Below, one piece after another: positions 1-8,607 of a stretch of 64,000 bases of DNA (its first letter is position 1; every line of letters starts with the position of its first letter). Made by a program: the position numbers and the translations under genes. The notes under the pieces were generated by a model, which saw nothing but the letters and a program-made list of their open reading frames with translations, searched no databases and was not told the DNA's origin. Source of the DNA: Maridesulfovibrio bastinii DSM 16055 (GTDB lineage: Bacteria > Desulfobacterota > Desulfovibrionia > Desulfovibrionales > Desulfovibrionaceae). The stretch covers positions 1,049 through 65,048 of the forward strand of contig NZ_KE387016.1 in the NCBI RefSeq assembly GCF_000429985.1, in the 5' to 3' direction.

Positions 1-1
1 A

Positions 2-270
2 TTTCTAAGCTGCCTATCCGGCAGTGAACCTGTTGTCTGAAAGGTAATAGATTCATCTGCTTTTCTAAGCTGCCTATCCGGCAGTGAACTTGATTGGGAA
101 CTTAAAGAAAGGTTTAATAAAATTTCTAAGCTGCCTATCCGGCAGTGAACTGTCTGTGATTTTTCAATTATTAAAAACGGTTTTTCTAAGCTGCCTATCC
201 GGCAGTGAACATACTCAGGGAGTTTAACAGATTCGATTCGGATTTCTAAGCTGCCTATCCGGCAGTGAAC
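2..270 (-). CRISPR. Type I-F CRISPR array, leader-proximal end
   Basis: Five identical 28-nt repeats start at 2, 62, 123, 183 and 243, with spacers of 32, 33, 32 and 32 nt. On the minus strand the repeat begins GTTCACTGCC and ends GCTTAGAAA, with the stem CTGCC/GGCAG around the loop GGATA. This is the type I-F (Cas6f/Csy4) repeat family. Position 1 is the last base of a spacer, so the array runs off the left edge. In minus-strand orientation the leader lies to the right, between this array and cmr1. No csy genes are in the window, so the I-F effector must be outside it or missing. Confidence 0.96.
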
Positions 271-613
271 TAGAGTAGTTTATCTATTCTTCGTTAGAAA
301 TCAAAGGGTATGACCCAAATAGTAAAAAAAACCTTTTTTTACTATTTTTTATAACATACTTAATTTTATGATTTAATTTTAATGCTTAAAAAAAGGGTTA
401 AAAGTATAAATTGAATATCGTCAATAGGCATTCTTTGGCCGTGAATAATCCCCTTAGCACTGGAATTCATATCAACTATTTAAAGTTAGTTTGTTAGTGC
501 TGTGATTATTTACTCTCTTATAGAAATACTGGATATTTATAGTCCTCTGTTATATTGGAAATTATCTAGTCGACTTTAATGTGGTATTAACTCCTTCGAA
601 TTATGGAGGGATA
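271..613 (-). promoter_or_regulatory. I-F array leader and divergent cmr promoter region
   Basis: This is a gene-free, very AT-rich stretch between the last I-F repeat and cmr1. It must hold the minus-strand leader and promoter of the I-F array and also the plus-strand promoter of the cmr operon. I could not pick a convincing -35/-10 pair for either. A Shine-Dalgarno sequence GGAGGG at 605-610 belongs to cmr1. A perfect inverted repeat at 317-347 is listed separately. Confidence 0.6.
317..347. repeat. Perfect 14-bp inverted repeat in the I-F leader
   Basis: The arms AAATAGTAAAAAAA (317-330) and TTTTTTTACTATTT (334-347) are exact reverse complements around ACC. The hairpin has a T tract on both strands, so it could act as a bidirectional terminator separating the array from the cmr operon. 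It could also be a protein-binding site in the leader. Confidence 0.55.
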
Positions 614-1846
614 ATGAGAGATAGTTTTTTACAAAAATTACCTGGATTCAACTCTAAGTGCAGTAAAATAATCACAAAAGATTTTAAATTTGAATTGATC
701 ACACCTATGTTTGGTGGTGATGCTGAGTCATGGAAATTAAATTTGAATGCTCCTGTGCGTGCTCAGTCTATCAAGGGCCAGCTTAGGTTCTGGTGGCGGA
801 CGATGCAGAATGAGACTGATTCATCAAAGCTGCTTGAACTTGAAAATGCTTTGTGGGGCGGCACTACAGAGAAAAAAGGTAAAGAAGTTCGTTTGAAATC
901 AAAGGTCCAAATTGCCATTTTTTTCTATAAGAAGCGTTACGAAGGCAAAAAAGCTATAGATTGCATTCCTAAATATGTCGCTTTTCCAGCAGAGCGGAGT
1001 AATACTGACGCTTTATGCATTACTGATTTAAATTTTAAATTGCGTATTTCCTACCCAAATTCTGCCGGAATAGAGAAAGATGTCCTTAAGACTCTGAAGC
1101 TCTGGACCCTATTTGGTGGCGTGGGAGCACGGACAAGGCGTGGATGTGGTTCATTATACTGTGAAGAATTGCTGAAAGGCTTCAAAGAAGCGCAAGATAT
1201 TAATAATTTTATCAAGGAAATAGGTGGTGATCCAGCTCCAATCGAATATAGTAGACTGGCATGTTCATTATTAGCCGTTAATATTTCCAGTAATAGTACT
1301 ACTTCAGCATGGGAAGAGATCATAAATAATTATAAAGATTTCAGGCAGGATCGACGGCTTAAAAATGGAAATAAGTTCGGCCGTTCATATTGGCCTGAAC
1401 CTGACGCAATTCGTATTCTTACAAAAAGAAATTCTCCACTACATGCTCCAGCACATCCTGATAAAGTTTGGTTTCCACGGGCAGCCTTCGGATTACCAAT
1501 AATTACCAAATTTAATCAGGATGGTAATGGTAAGGGGGATCCTGATGTGGTTGAACTTCATCCAAAAAATGCTCCACGCTGGCCTTCTCTTGTGATTATT
1601 AAGGTCATTAAGCTCTCATCTTGTATCTTAAAAGTTGTTTTGGTTTTAAATCAGGCTTTCCCAGATGGTTTAAAATTAGAATATTCAAATGATAATGATA
1701 GGAAAAAATGGCCAAAGATTAAAGCCATTCCATCAACTGCGCATCCTGACAATTACGTGAATAAAGTCATGAGAACGAACCATCCTTTAAATGGTGATTT
1801 TGTTTACAAGGCCCTCTTCGATGAACTTGGAGTTAATGAAATATGA
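614..1846 (+). CDS. cmr1: Type III-B effector subunit Cmr1 (RAMP)
   Basis: Cmr1 is the RAMP subunit that sits at the 3' end of the crRNA in the Cmr ribonucleoprotein. The frame is open from a GTG at 581, but the ATG at 614 is chosen because GGAGGG lies just upstream and family members begin shortly before the FELITPMFGG segment, as here (residues 16-25). The protein is then 410 residues. Family marks are LRFWWRTM near residue 57, a typical early Cmr1 RAMP motif, and the glycine-rich stretch GGVGARTRRGCGSL near 168-181. The stop overlaps the cmr2 start by 4 nt, so the six cmr genes are translationally coupled. Confidence 0.93.
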   Translation: MRDSFLQKLPGFNSKCSKIITKDFKFELITPMFGGDAESWKLNLNAPVRAQSIKGQLRFWWRTMQNETDSSKLLELENALWGGTTEKKGKEVRLKSKVQIAIFFYKKRYEGKKAIDCIPKYVAFPAERSNTDALCITDLNFKLRISYPNSAGIEKDVLKTLKLWTLFGGVGARTRRGCGSLYCEELLKGFKEAQDINNFIKEIGGDPAPIEYSRLACSLLAVNISSNSTTSAWEEIINNYKDFRQDRRLKNGNKFGRSYWPEPDAIRILTKRNSPLHAPAHPDKVWFPRAAFGLPIITKFNQDGNGKGDPDVVELHPKNAPRWPSLVIIKVIKLSSCILKVVLVLNQAFPDGLKLEYSNDNDRKKWPKIKAIPSTAHPDNYVNKVMRTNHPLNGDFVYKALFDELGVNEI

Positions 1847-3627
1847 GCGATACACTTTTACTCATCAGCATAGGTCCGGTGCAGGATTTTATTGCATCGG
1901 CTAGAAAACTTAGAGATTTGTGGGTTGGCTCCAGAATGTTGTCTGAATTTTCAAAAACTGTTGCCCGTACTTTAGCCGAAAATGGAGCCGATCTGATTTT
2001 TCCAGCACCGGAAAGAATGGAAGAATTAGTTAATGGTTCTGAACTTATTGTTGCTAATAAAATTTTGGTTTCTGTGAATAGCCCGGAAGAAGCAGACAGA
2101 ATTCAGCAGGAGGCTCGCCAAGCCTGGCAGGCTCATTTCAATTCTTTGGGGGAAAGTACTCGCTCTGTGCTTGAGAGTGAATTTAATCAAATCTCGATAA
2201 ATTTGAATGTGTTTGATGCTGAATTACGTGATTATGGTGAATTTTACGCCGCTTGGACACCAATTGCAGAATCTTATCAAGACGCACGAGCAAGAGTTGA
2301 GAGTTTGCTTGCAGCGAGAAAAAACTTCAGAGCATTTAAAGCTCCAGAATGGAATGGATTCAAAACACCTAAAAGCAGCTTGGATGGAATGCGTGAAAGC
2401 GTATTTATGGAAAAGCCTCATGAGATAATCGGTTTGCTTAAAAGAAATGAACATCTTGATGCTATCGGCTGCATTAAGCGTTTTGGCTTTTTGGCGAAAG
2501 GAGTTGAGAATAAATATTTTTCTGATCTCGCTGAAATGGCATTAATCCCATGGATTATTGGAGCGGAAAATGGAGATATTTCTCATATCGATTTAATTGA
2601 AAAATTTCAGAACTCATTCCCTGATAAAATAAAAGTATGCAGAGGTAAAAGATTAACTGTTGGAAATTTATCTCTGAATGTTGATGCAGAGAAGTTTTTC
2701 AGCGATCGCGCAAAACTTGATGAACTGTATGGTAATAATGCAAAAAATATCTGGGATTGTAGGGATGAGATGTTTAAAAAGTATGGCAAGCCATCCCCAT
2801 ACTCAGTAATTATGGTCGGCGACGGTGATCACATGGGGGAAATGATCAGGTCTATCCCTAATAAGGAGATGCATAAACAGTTCAGTAGAAAGTTAAGCAA
2901 TTTTTCCAATAGCGTGGCCACCATTGTTGAGGAGGCAGGAGGTTCTCTTATCTATGCTGGTGGTGATGATATAATGTCCTATCTGCCATTGCACACAGCT
3001 GTAATGTGCGCCGATGAAATCAGAAAAAGATTTCACTCTGAGATGAAAAGTCTCTGTGAATCTATTGGTCTTAATGTAAATATAGCTGCCACATTTTCTA
3101 TTGGACTGGCTATCGTGCATTATATGCATCCCCTTGATCTTGCACTTGAATTGGCTCGCAAAGCCGAATTTATAGCCAAGGAGTCAGGTAGAAACTCGTT
3201 GGCAGTGATTCAGAGCAAGAGAGCTGGGGCTGAAGTTATTGTACACGGAAAATGGGATGCTGATGGTGACCTGCCGGGAATAGCCGAGCGGTTAAAATAT
3301 ATTTGCAGCATGTATTCGTCCGAATCACAGTTATTACCTTCAAAATTAGGATACGATCTTAAGCGTGTAAAAATTGCTACAGGTGGAAACTCTGAAATGG
3401 AGTTCGCAGCTGTTGATGGTGATATTCGCCCCGAAAACGTTACAGCTGTCCTTGTTAGGCGTGTTTTCGACCAAAAGAATCAAGGTGACATTGAAAAAAA
3501 TAAGCAGTTGAGAGAGTTGCTGATAGGTAGAAAAGATGTTGATCAATTATCAAATGAACTTGTCATAGGTCGATTAATCTCGCAGGCACAAATTATGGCA
3601 AAAGGTAAGGTGGCAGCTGATGAGTAG
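1843..3627 (+). CDS. cmr2: Cas10/Cmr2 without HD domain; cyclic oligoadenylate synthase
   Basis: This is the large subunit of the type III-B complex. The Palm cyclase motif GGDD is at residues 373-376 (YAGGDDIMSYL), with a companion GDGDHMGEM motif near 327-335, so cyclic oligoadenylate synthesis from ATP should be possible. The protein is 594 residues. It begins directly with SIGPVQDFIASARKLRDLW (residues 9-27), the motif that in classical Cmr2 follows an N-terminal HD nuclease domain of about 200 residues. No HD motif precedes it and cmr1 ends at the same place, so the HD domain is absent. I infer a signalling-only Cas10 without its own DNase. It overlaps cmr3 by 8 nt. Confidence 0.95.
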   Translation: MSDTLLLISIGPVQDFIASARKLRDLWVGSRMLSEFSKTVARTLAENGADLIFPAPERMEELVNGSELIVANKILVSVNSPEEADRIQQEARQAWQAHFNSLGESTRSVLESEFNQISINLNVFDAELRDYGEFYAAWTPIAESYQDARARVESLLAARKNFRAFKAPEWNGFKTPKSSLDGMRESVFMEKPHEIIGLLKRNEHLDAIGCIKRFGFLAKGVENKYFSDLAEMALIPWIIGAENGDISHIDLIEKFQNSFPDKIKVCRGKRLTVGNLSLNVDAEKFFSDRAKLDELYGNNAKNIWDCRDEMFKKYGKPSPYSVIMVGDGDHMGEMIRSIPNKEMHKQFSRKLSNFSNSVATIVEEAGGSLIYAGGDDIMSYLPLHTAVMCADEIRKRFHSEMKSLCESIGLNVNIAATFSIGLAIVHYMHPLDLALELARKAEFIAKESGRNSLAVIQSKRAGAEVIVHGKWDADGDLPGIAERLKYICSMYSSESQLLPSKLGYDLKRVKIATGGNSEMEFAAVDGDIRPENVTAVLVRRVFDQKNQGDIEKNKQLRELLIGRKDVDQLSNELVIGRLISQAQIMAKGKVAADE

Positions 3628-4840
3628 ATATTGCATATCCAGTGATGATCTTATTATTTTGCGCGATGGTAGACCTTTTGGTGCGGCTGGAATTTTTGGT
3701 GGTAATTCTCTGGACTGGCCGTATCCGCAAACTCTTGCCGGTATGTGTCGCTCAGCTATAGGGCTAAATTGCTGTTCAGATTATTTTAGTCACAAAAGTA
3801 ATTTAGAACAAATATTGAAGGTCAGTCTTGATAGAGTGCTTCCATTGCTATGCTCAGACCATGATGAGTTTCTGCTGCCGATTCCTGCCGATATTATTTT
3901 TTGCGGAGAGAAACAACGTCAGGCTCATGTTTTATCCTATAAGAGTATGGGAAAAGGTGAAGGTACTGACGTAAAATGTCCTCATTGGCTATATCCAACC
4001 ATTGCGACAGAAGAGAAAGCCGCAACCAGACCGAAGTTTATGCGGCAGCAGTTTGCAAATGATTATCTCACAGGATCTTTAGGAATTTCTAAAGAAATTC
4101 ATGATGAGGATGCAGATTTTGTCTCCGGGCCGATACTTGAAACACGCATACATACAGCTATTGATCCAAAGACTGGTTCTGCTGACGAAGGGAAACTTTT
4201 TGCGGAATCCGGTTTGTATCTAAAAGCTCCTAAGCATGGACATAGTTTTGATAGATTTGAAATTCTCCTGCCTTTTGGGGAGAACGAGCAAGGCATCCTT
4301 GGTGATATAAAAATCAGTTTTGATTTATCCGGACTCACCGAAGATATGGAGATGCCGGAATTTGCTTATCTTGGTGGTGAAAGGCGCAGAGTTTTAGTCG
4401 AAAAAGATTGTCCTCCTCAATTTCCGGAGCCGATTAAAACAGATGGGACAGATCGTTTCTTAAAATTGTTGCTTACTACTCATGGTGATTTTGGCTCATG
4501 GGCTCCACAATGGCTTGTTCCTGATGGGGACGAATCACGTTGTGATTGGGTTACAGAACCTAGAAGTGGTGTGAAATTAAGATTACGTTCTGCGGTTCTT
4601 TCCGGTTGGGCTCCGGTAAGCGGCTGGGATTATGCTAAATACTGTCAAAAAGCCTTTAAAAAATTGGTATGCCCCGGTTCAGTATATCTGGTGGAGCTGC
4701 AAGATTCCACACAGTCCGGTAAGTTCATCGATGCGATATGGGGTAAATCAATTTGTGAAGCTGAGTCTCAATCAGATAAAGACGGCTACGGACAGGTTCT
4801 TGTTGCTAAGGGTATGCACATTTCTGAAGTTAAGGAGTAG
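3620..4840 (+). CDS. cmr3: Type III-B effector subunit Cmr3 (RAMP)
   Basis: Cmr3 recognises the 5' handle of the crRNA and contacts Cas10. The protein is 406 residues. The early segment LRDGRPFGAAG (residues 12-22) followed by WPYPQTLAGMCRSAIG is the usual Cmr3 N terminus. The segment SGWAPVSGWDYAK near residue 328-340 resembles the conserved C-terminal Cmr3 region. The start overlaps the end of cmr2 by 8 nt and the stop is 3 nt before cmr4, consistent with the single operon. Confidence 0.92.
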   Translation: MSRYCISSDDLIILRDGRPFGAAGIFGGNSLDWPYPQTLAGMCRSAIGLNCCSDYFSHKSNLEQILKVSLDRVLPLLCSDHDEFLLPIPADIIFCGEKQRQAHVLSYKSMGKGEGTDVKCPHWLYPTIATEEKAATRPKFMRQQFANDYLTGSLGISKEIHDEDADFVSGPILETRIHTAIDPKTGSADEGKLFAESGLYLKAPKHGHSFDRFEILLPFGENEQGILGDIKISFDLSGLTEDMEMPEFAYLGGERRRVLVEKDCPPQFPEPIKTDGTDRFLKLLLTTHGDFGSWAPQWLVPDGDESRCDWVTEPRSGVKLRLRSAVLSGWAPVSGWDYAKYCQKAFKKLVCPGSVYLVELQDSTQSGKFIDAIWGKSICEAESQSDKDGYGQVLVAKGMHISEVKE

Positions 4841-4843
4841 ATA

Positions 4844-5779
4844 ATGATAAATCTGACACTTGCGATTAAAACTTTATCTCCGCTTCACTGCGGTATAGGT
4901 ACTGGCCTGAAAGACATTGATCTTCCTGTAGCACGCCACAAGGTAAGCGGACATCCTGTTATTCCCGGCTCAAGTATTAAAGGTGTGCTAAAGGATGAAT
5001 ACCTGAAAGGTCAGACAGCTAAAGAGATTGATGATCGCAGTGTTGTTCAGGCTATTTTCGGGGCAGAAGATTCAGGTAATATGTCTGCTTCGGCCATGTC
5101 TATTGAGGATGGAATTTTGATTGCGTTGCCTGCGCGTTCTTATTTTGGAACCTTTGCTTATCTTACCTCTCCATATACTCTGCAACAGTTTAAAAAGGCA
5201 TTAGTTCGTTCCGGTGTAAAAAAAGGGCTTCCCTCGCTTCCCGCTGTGAGTGGAATTGATCCTGCCAAAAACAGTTACCGTGCTCTTTTGACCAAAGATT
5301 CACTTCTCGTAAGAAACGGCAATGTCCTGCTTGAGGAGATGGATCTGTCTGTAGAGGATGAGGGCAATGCTGATGAATGGGCAGCCTGCATTGCTGAATA
5401 TTTCTGTGAATCAGAAGATGACAAGAAGGTTCTTATTAAACGTTTCGCTATTGTTGATGATAACGTTTTGAATTTTTTATGTGATACAGCTCTGCCCGTA
5501 GATGCCCGTATTCGTATTGAAGAGGAAACAGGTACCGTCGCCAATGGCGCACTTTGGTATGAGGAGAGCGTCCCGCCCGAATCCTTGTTCATGGCTGTCG
5601 CTGGAATGGATAAGTCATATAAAGACAAAGACAAGAAAACCTATTCTGACGATTACCTTTGCAATATTCTCACTGGCGATGAACAGGTAAAAGATCTGTA
5701 CGTACAAATGGGTGGTAAAGCTACAACCGGTAAGGGCTTTGTGGCGGTACGTATAGGACGCGGAGGTTTAAATGCTTAA
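4844..5779 (+). CDS. cmr4: Type III-B backbone RNase Cmr4
   Basis: Cmr4 is the repeated backbone subunit that cuts the target RNA at 6-nt intervals. The 311-residue protein begins with the RAMP signature LSPLHCGIGTG, then KDIDLPVARH and PVIPGSSIKGVLKDEYL. The Asp in KDIDLPV is residue 26, the same number as the catalytic Asp of well-studied Cmr4 proteins, so the RNase site looks intact. A glycine-rich segment GGKATTGKGFVAVRIG lies at the C terminus. The end overlaps cmr5 by 8 nt. Confidence 0.95.
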   Translation: MINLTLAIKTLSPLHCGIGTGLKDIDLPVARHKVSGHPVIPGSSIKGVLKDEYLKGQTAKEIDDRSVVQAIFGAEDSGNMSASAMSIEDGILIALPARSYFGTFAYLTSPYTLQQFKKALVRSGVKKGLPSLPAVSGIDPAKNSYRALLTKDSLLVRNGNVLLEEMDLSVEDEGNADEWAACIAEYFCESEDDKKVLIKRFAIVDDNVLNFLCDTALPVDARIRIEEETGTVANGALWYEESVPPESLFMAVAGMDKSYKDKDKKTYSDDYLCNILTGDEQVKDLYVQMGGKATTGKGFVAVRIGRGGLNA

Positions 5780-6170
5780 AAGCCAGAAGTATTCGGAATT
5801 TGTTTTCGAGGAAGTTAAGGCTGTTGTTGCTCAGGAAGGAGGTTCTCAGCAACAATATAAATCTCTGTGCCGCAGAGCTGGAGGTATTTTTAGAACTGTA
5901 GGTCTCCTGCAATTTATGGCTTTTATTGAAGCCAAAGGTACAAAGTATGGTTACTACCAAGATCTTGGCGAGCAGTTAAGGCGGGAACTTAAGAAATTAA
6001 AACTAGTTGATGATGATAACCGTGATCCATTTTTTGAGATTCTCCGTAAGGCACAATTGCCGGAATATATGCATATTTCACGCACTGTTCTTGAGCTTCT
6101 GCAATGGCATAAACGTCTTTCTGAGGTCATGATTTCCGGGCAATCTGATGATCATGATGAGGGAGAATAA
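5772..6170 (+). CDS. cmr5: Type III-B small subunit Cmr5
   Basis: This 132-residue, mostly helical protein is placed between cmr4 and cmr6, the standard position for Cmr5, which forms the minor filament beside Cmr4. The segments YKSLCRRAGGIFRTVGLLQ (residues 29-47) and GYYQDLGEQLRREL are typical of the family. It overlaps cmr4 by 8 nt and is followed after 3 nt by cmr6. Confidence 0.9.
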   Translation: MLKSQKYSEFVFEEVKAVVAQEGGSQQQYKSLCRRAGGIFRTVGLLQFMAFIEAKGTKYGYYQDLGEQLRRELKKLKLVDDDNRDPFFEILRKAQLPEYMHISRTVLELLQWHKRLSEVMISGQSDDHDEGE

Positions 6171-6173
6171 TAT

Positions 6174-7580
6174 ATGCAATTTCAAGCCCTAAGAGAAAAA
6201 GTTGTAAATTGTTTTGATGGTGACTGCCAAAATCTTGGACTTCTTATCAGTAAGTTGAATCTGGCTGTAGATAATTCTAATGATAATAAGCATGACTATA
6301 AGGACAAGGCTCTGGAGCAGATGGAGGGATTCTGTCTAGAAGATGAGTCCGCAAAAGCATACAAGACTGCTTTTCAGAGGTTGAAAAGTGCAGTCAATAA
6401 GCGCAAAGATTGTGAAATATTTGAAATTAAAACTTCTACCAGAGTTTTTTTAGGAACTGGAAATGCCAGTGTTTTCGAGTTTGGATTCAATCTGAATTAT
6501 CCTTGGGGAGTGCCGTATATTTCAGGATCAACTTTGAAAGGGGCAGTCTCTTCATATCTTGCCCGTAGAGGCGGAGATGCATGGAAACGTTTTGATGCAG
6601 CCACCAAGAGTGAGGCTCAGGTGGAACTTTTTGGCGGCAGTATTAAAGGTGATAAAAAATCCTATAGCGGGTTGCTTACTTTTCATGATGCATGGATGTG
6701 CCCTTGGAGTTCAAGAAAAGATTATGGCGACTGGTTCGACAAAGAAGTTATAACGCCTCATTATCCTAACTATTACAATAAAAAGGTCGCTCCTACCGGC
6801 ATGGAGAACGCCCCTACCGGCATGGAAAATCCTATCCCTATCCATGTGGCAGCGCTTTGTCCCGGTTTACGGTTTCAGGTTGTGATACAAGGTCCGGAAA
6901 AATACAGAGTTTTTGCTAAAGATGTGCTGGTGGAGCTTTTGGAAGTAGAAGGTGTCGGAGGCAAAACCGCTGTTGGATATGGTCGCTTTGAGTATGTGAA
7001 GAATGCGCAGGAACGCCGCGAAGAAATGCGCAAAAATATTCAGGCTGTTGAAACAAAAGAGGCATTGGTTGAACTGTATAAGGCTAATAAAAATGTGACC
7101 GAATTTGTTCCTCTTTTTGCTGAAAAATTGCGTGAGTATAAATTCGATTTTGAAATATCTGACATGTGGAAGTCTCTATATCCTTTGGATTATATTACAA
7201 TTTTTATTAGGCATGATAAAATTAAAAATTTTAAGGACTTGAACAAAAGGTTTAGTAGTCTGGGAAGCAACATCTCGCACTGGAAGGAACGTTCCGGGGT
7301 GACTGAATTGTGTAAGTGTCCTGAAGGTCAGAAATTGTTTGACCTGATGCTTGAAAAATGGCCTGAAGATGTGGCTGCCGGCGCTGATAGCAAAGTAGTC
7401 AAGGCGTTGTCTTATAGCTGGAGTGATATTGCCTGTTCTTTTGATGATTTGCTGGAACGGATAGAATCAGGCCAAAATAACTGGCCTCCATTAAAGGATT
7501 TACAGCAATATATTGAAGGTGTTTTTTCAGGAGATGAGCTGGAACTTTTGTTGTGCGCCTTGGAGGAGAAAGGTTTTTAA
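6174..7580 (+). CDS. cmr6: Type III-B subunit Cmr6 with long C-terminal extension
   Basis: Cmr6 is a RAMP subunit next to Cmr1 at the 3' end of the crRNA. The RAMP core covers about residues 90-275: FLGTGNASVFEFGFNL near 92, PYISGSTLKGAVSSYLARRG near 115-134, and the glycine-rich VGGKTAVGYGRFEYV near 259-273. The protein is 468 residues, longer than the roughly 300 usual for Cmr6. The extra C-terminal stretch (about 276-468) has no motif I recognise and reads as helical and charged. A duplicated heptad APTGMEN occurs at residues 206-219. This is the last gene of the operon; the array 1 leader follows. Confidence 0.9.
   Translation: MQFQALREKVVNCFDGDCQNLGLLISKLNLAVDNSNDNKHDYKDKALEQMEGFCLEDESAKAYKTAFQRLKSAVNKRKDCEIFEIKTSTRVFLGTGNASVFEFGFNLNYPWGVPYISGSTLKGAVSSYLARRGGDAWKRFDAATKSEAQVELFGGSIKGDKKSYSGLLTFHDAWMCPWSSRKDYGDWFDKEVITPHYPNYYNKKVAPTGMENAPTGMENPIPIHVAALCPGLRFQVVIQGPEKYRVFAKDVLVELLEVEGVGGKTAVGYGRFEYVKNAQERREEMRKNIQAVETKEALVELYKANKNVTEFVPLFAEKLREYKFDFEISDMWKSLYPLDYITIFIRHDKIKNFKDLNKRFSSLGSNISHWKERSGVTELCKCPEGQKLFDLMLEKWPEDVAAGADSKVVKALSYSWSDIACSFDDLLERIESGQNNWPPLKDLQQYIEGVFSGDELELLLCALEEKGF
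6789..6830 (+). repeat. 21-bp in-frame tandem duplication inside cmr6
   Basis: Two adjacent 21-nt units (6789-6809 and 6810-6830) encode APTGMEN twice. They differ at three third-codon positions, all synonymous, so the duplication is not brand new and the peptide has been kept. It falls in a likely surface loop of the RAMP fold. Confidence 0.8.
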
Positions 7581-7886
7581 ATTAGTCCATAGCTATGCTG
7601 GTCTTAATTCTAACCTACATCTCTAAAGGATATAATTTTTTTACATGAGAGTTATGGTTTTGATAGCTGAGTGACTCCTCAACTTTATTTAACGTTTTTT
7701 TCTGTGGATAACTATTTAGACTGAATTATGCTGTTTCATAATTAATTGAAATAGCAATATAAAATAATAAAAAGTTGCGAGCTAAAACTACGTCCTTAAA
7801 AATGGTGTGGAAAAATGCTCACTCATTAGACGTAGCTGAAAATGGCTTTGCAAGGTGCTGAAAATTGGCTAAAAAAAAGTCGACCT
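7581..7886 (+). promoter_or_regulatory. Leader of CRISPR array 1
   Basis: This is the intergenic region between cmr6 and the first III-B repeat. The last 120 bp (7767-7886) align without gaps to 11351-11470 in front of array 2, with eight differences by eye. That conservation marks it as the functional leader and gives plus-strand transcription for both arrays. It contains CTACGTC (7788-7794) and GACGTAG (7829-7835), an inverted repeat with a 34-nt gap kept in both copies. Positions 7581-7766 are AT-rich with nothing recognisable. Confidence 0.8.
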
Positions 7887-8204
7887 CTCAAAAGAGGTTT
7901 CCGATCTGGATCGGGTTTTGACTGAGGCGCTCACCCAAGTGTTCAACTATGCCGTTCTCAAAAGAGGTTTCCGATCTGGATCGGGTTTTGACAAGAAGAT
8001 GGTTAGGTAATCACCATTTTTACCCGACTCAAAAGAGGTTTCCGATCTGGATCGGGTTTTGACACCATTAAATATAACACAAAAACACCATTCCAGAACT
8101 CAAAAGAGGTTTCCGATCTGGATCGGGTTTTGACTTTTTCCATTGCCTATAGGATAGAATCACCAAAACTCAAAAGAGGTTTCCGATCTGGATCGGGTTT
8201 TGAC
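7887..8204 (+). CRISPR. CRISPR array 1 of the III-B/RT system
   Basis: Five identical 36-nt repeats start at 7887, 7957, 8028, 8099 and 8169, with four spacers of 34, 35, 35 and 34 nt. The repeat begins CTCAAAAGAGG and ends GGGTTTTGAC. Its centre CCGATCTGGATCGG is a 6-bp palindrome around TG that should fold as a hairpin for Cas6 recognition. Orientation follows from the leader shared with array 2 and from the degenerate right-hand repeat of array 2. All five repeats are intact. Confidence 0.97.
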
Positions 8205-8209
8205 ACGGC

Positions 8210-8244
8210 ATCTCCACACATCGAGTTCCATGTATGGAGATTTT
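8210..8244 (+). terminator. Possible terminator after CRISPR array 1
   Basis: The arms ATCTCCACACA (8210-8220) and TGTATGGAGAT (8231-8241) pair with one mismatch around a 10-nt loop and run into TTTT. It lies just after the last repeat and before cas2, so it may end the array transcript. The T tract is short, so the call is tentative. Confidence 0.4.
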
Positions 8245-8328
8245 GAAATTTGTGTTTGTGTGGGAACGGGAATGGAAAAAATGAATTTCCCCTTGACGGG
8301 ATCACGAGTTGTGGGCAATTTTTGATTT

Positions 8329-8607
8329 ATGACTAAAATCACACGCTACCTCGTAGCTTACGATATTTCCTGCAATAAGGAACGGTATAAAGTTTCCAAA
8401 GTTCTTGAAGGTTTCGGGTTCAGGATGCAGGAAAGCGTTTTTGAGTGTGATTTAAGTCCACGGCAAAAAGATAAGCTTGTTATTCAGCTTGAACAGCTTA
8501 ATGTGGAAACAGGCTTTATTTCCATATATCTCCTCGGGAATCATAAGCCCAAAGATATTGGTAATGCTCCACCACGTTTTAATGAAAATTATGCTTTCGT
8601 TATATAA
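8329..8607 (+). CDS. cas2: CRISPR adaptation protein Cas2
   Basis: Cas2 forms the dimer that bridges two Cas1 dimers in the spacer-integration complex. The 92-residue protein has the family N terminus RYLVAYDISCNKERYKVSKV, containing the YDI strand and conserved Asp of Cas2, followed by GFRMQESVFECDLS, the usual second strand region. The stop overlaps the start of the Cas6-RT-Cas1 gene (TAATG), so the two are translationally coupled and form one adaptation module. Confidence 0.95.
   Translation: MTKITRYLVAYDISCNKERYKVSKVLEGFGFRMQESVFECDLSPRQKDKLVIQLEQLNVETGFISIYLLGNHKPKDIGNAPPRFNENYAFVI

Noticed and set aside
5275-5634. 119-codon minus-strand frame inside cmr4
   Set aside because: Ser-rich antisense shadow of a well-supported gene, without a ribosome site.
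8293-8328. TTGACG upstream of cas2 as a promoter
   Set aside because: No acceptable -10 box at 16-18 nt; cas2 may be read from the array transcript or an unseen promoter.
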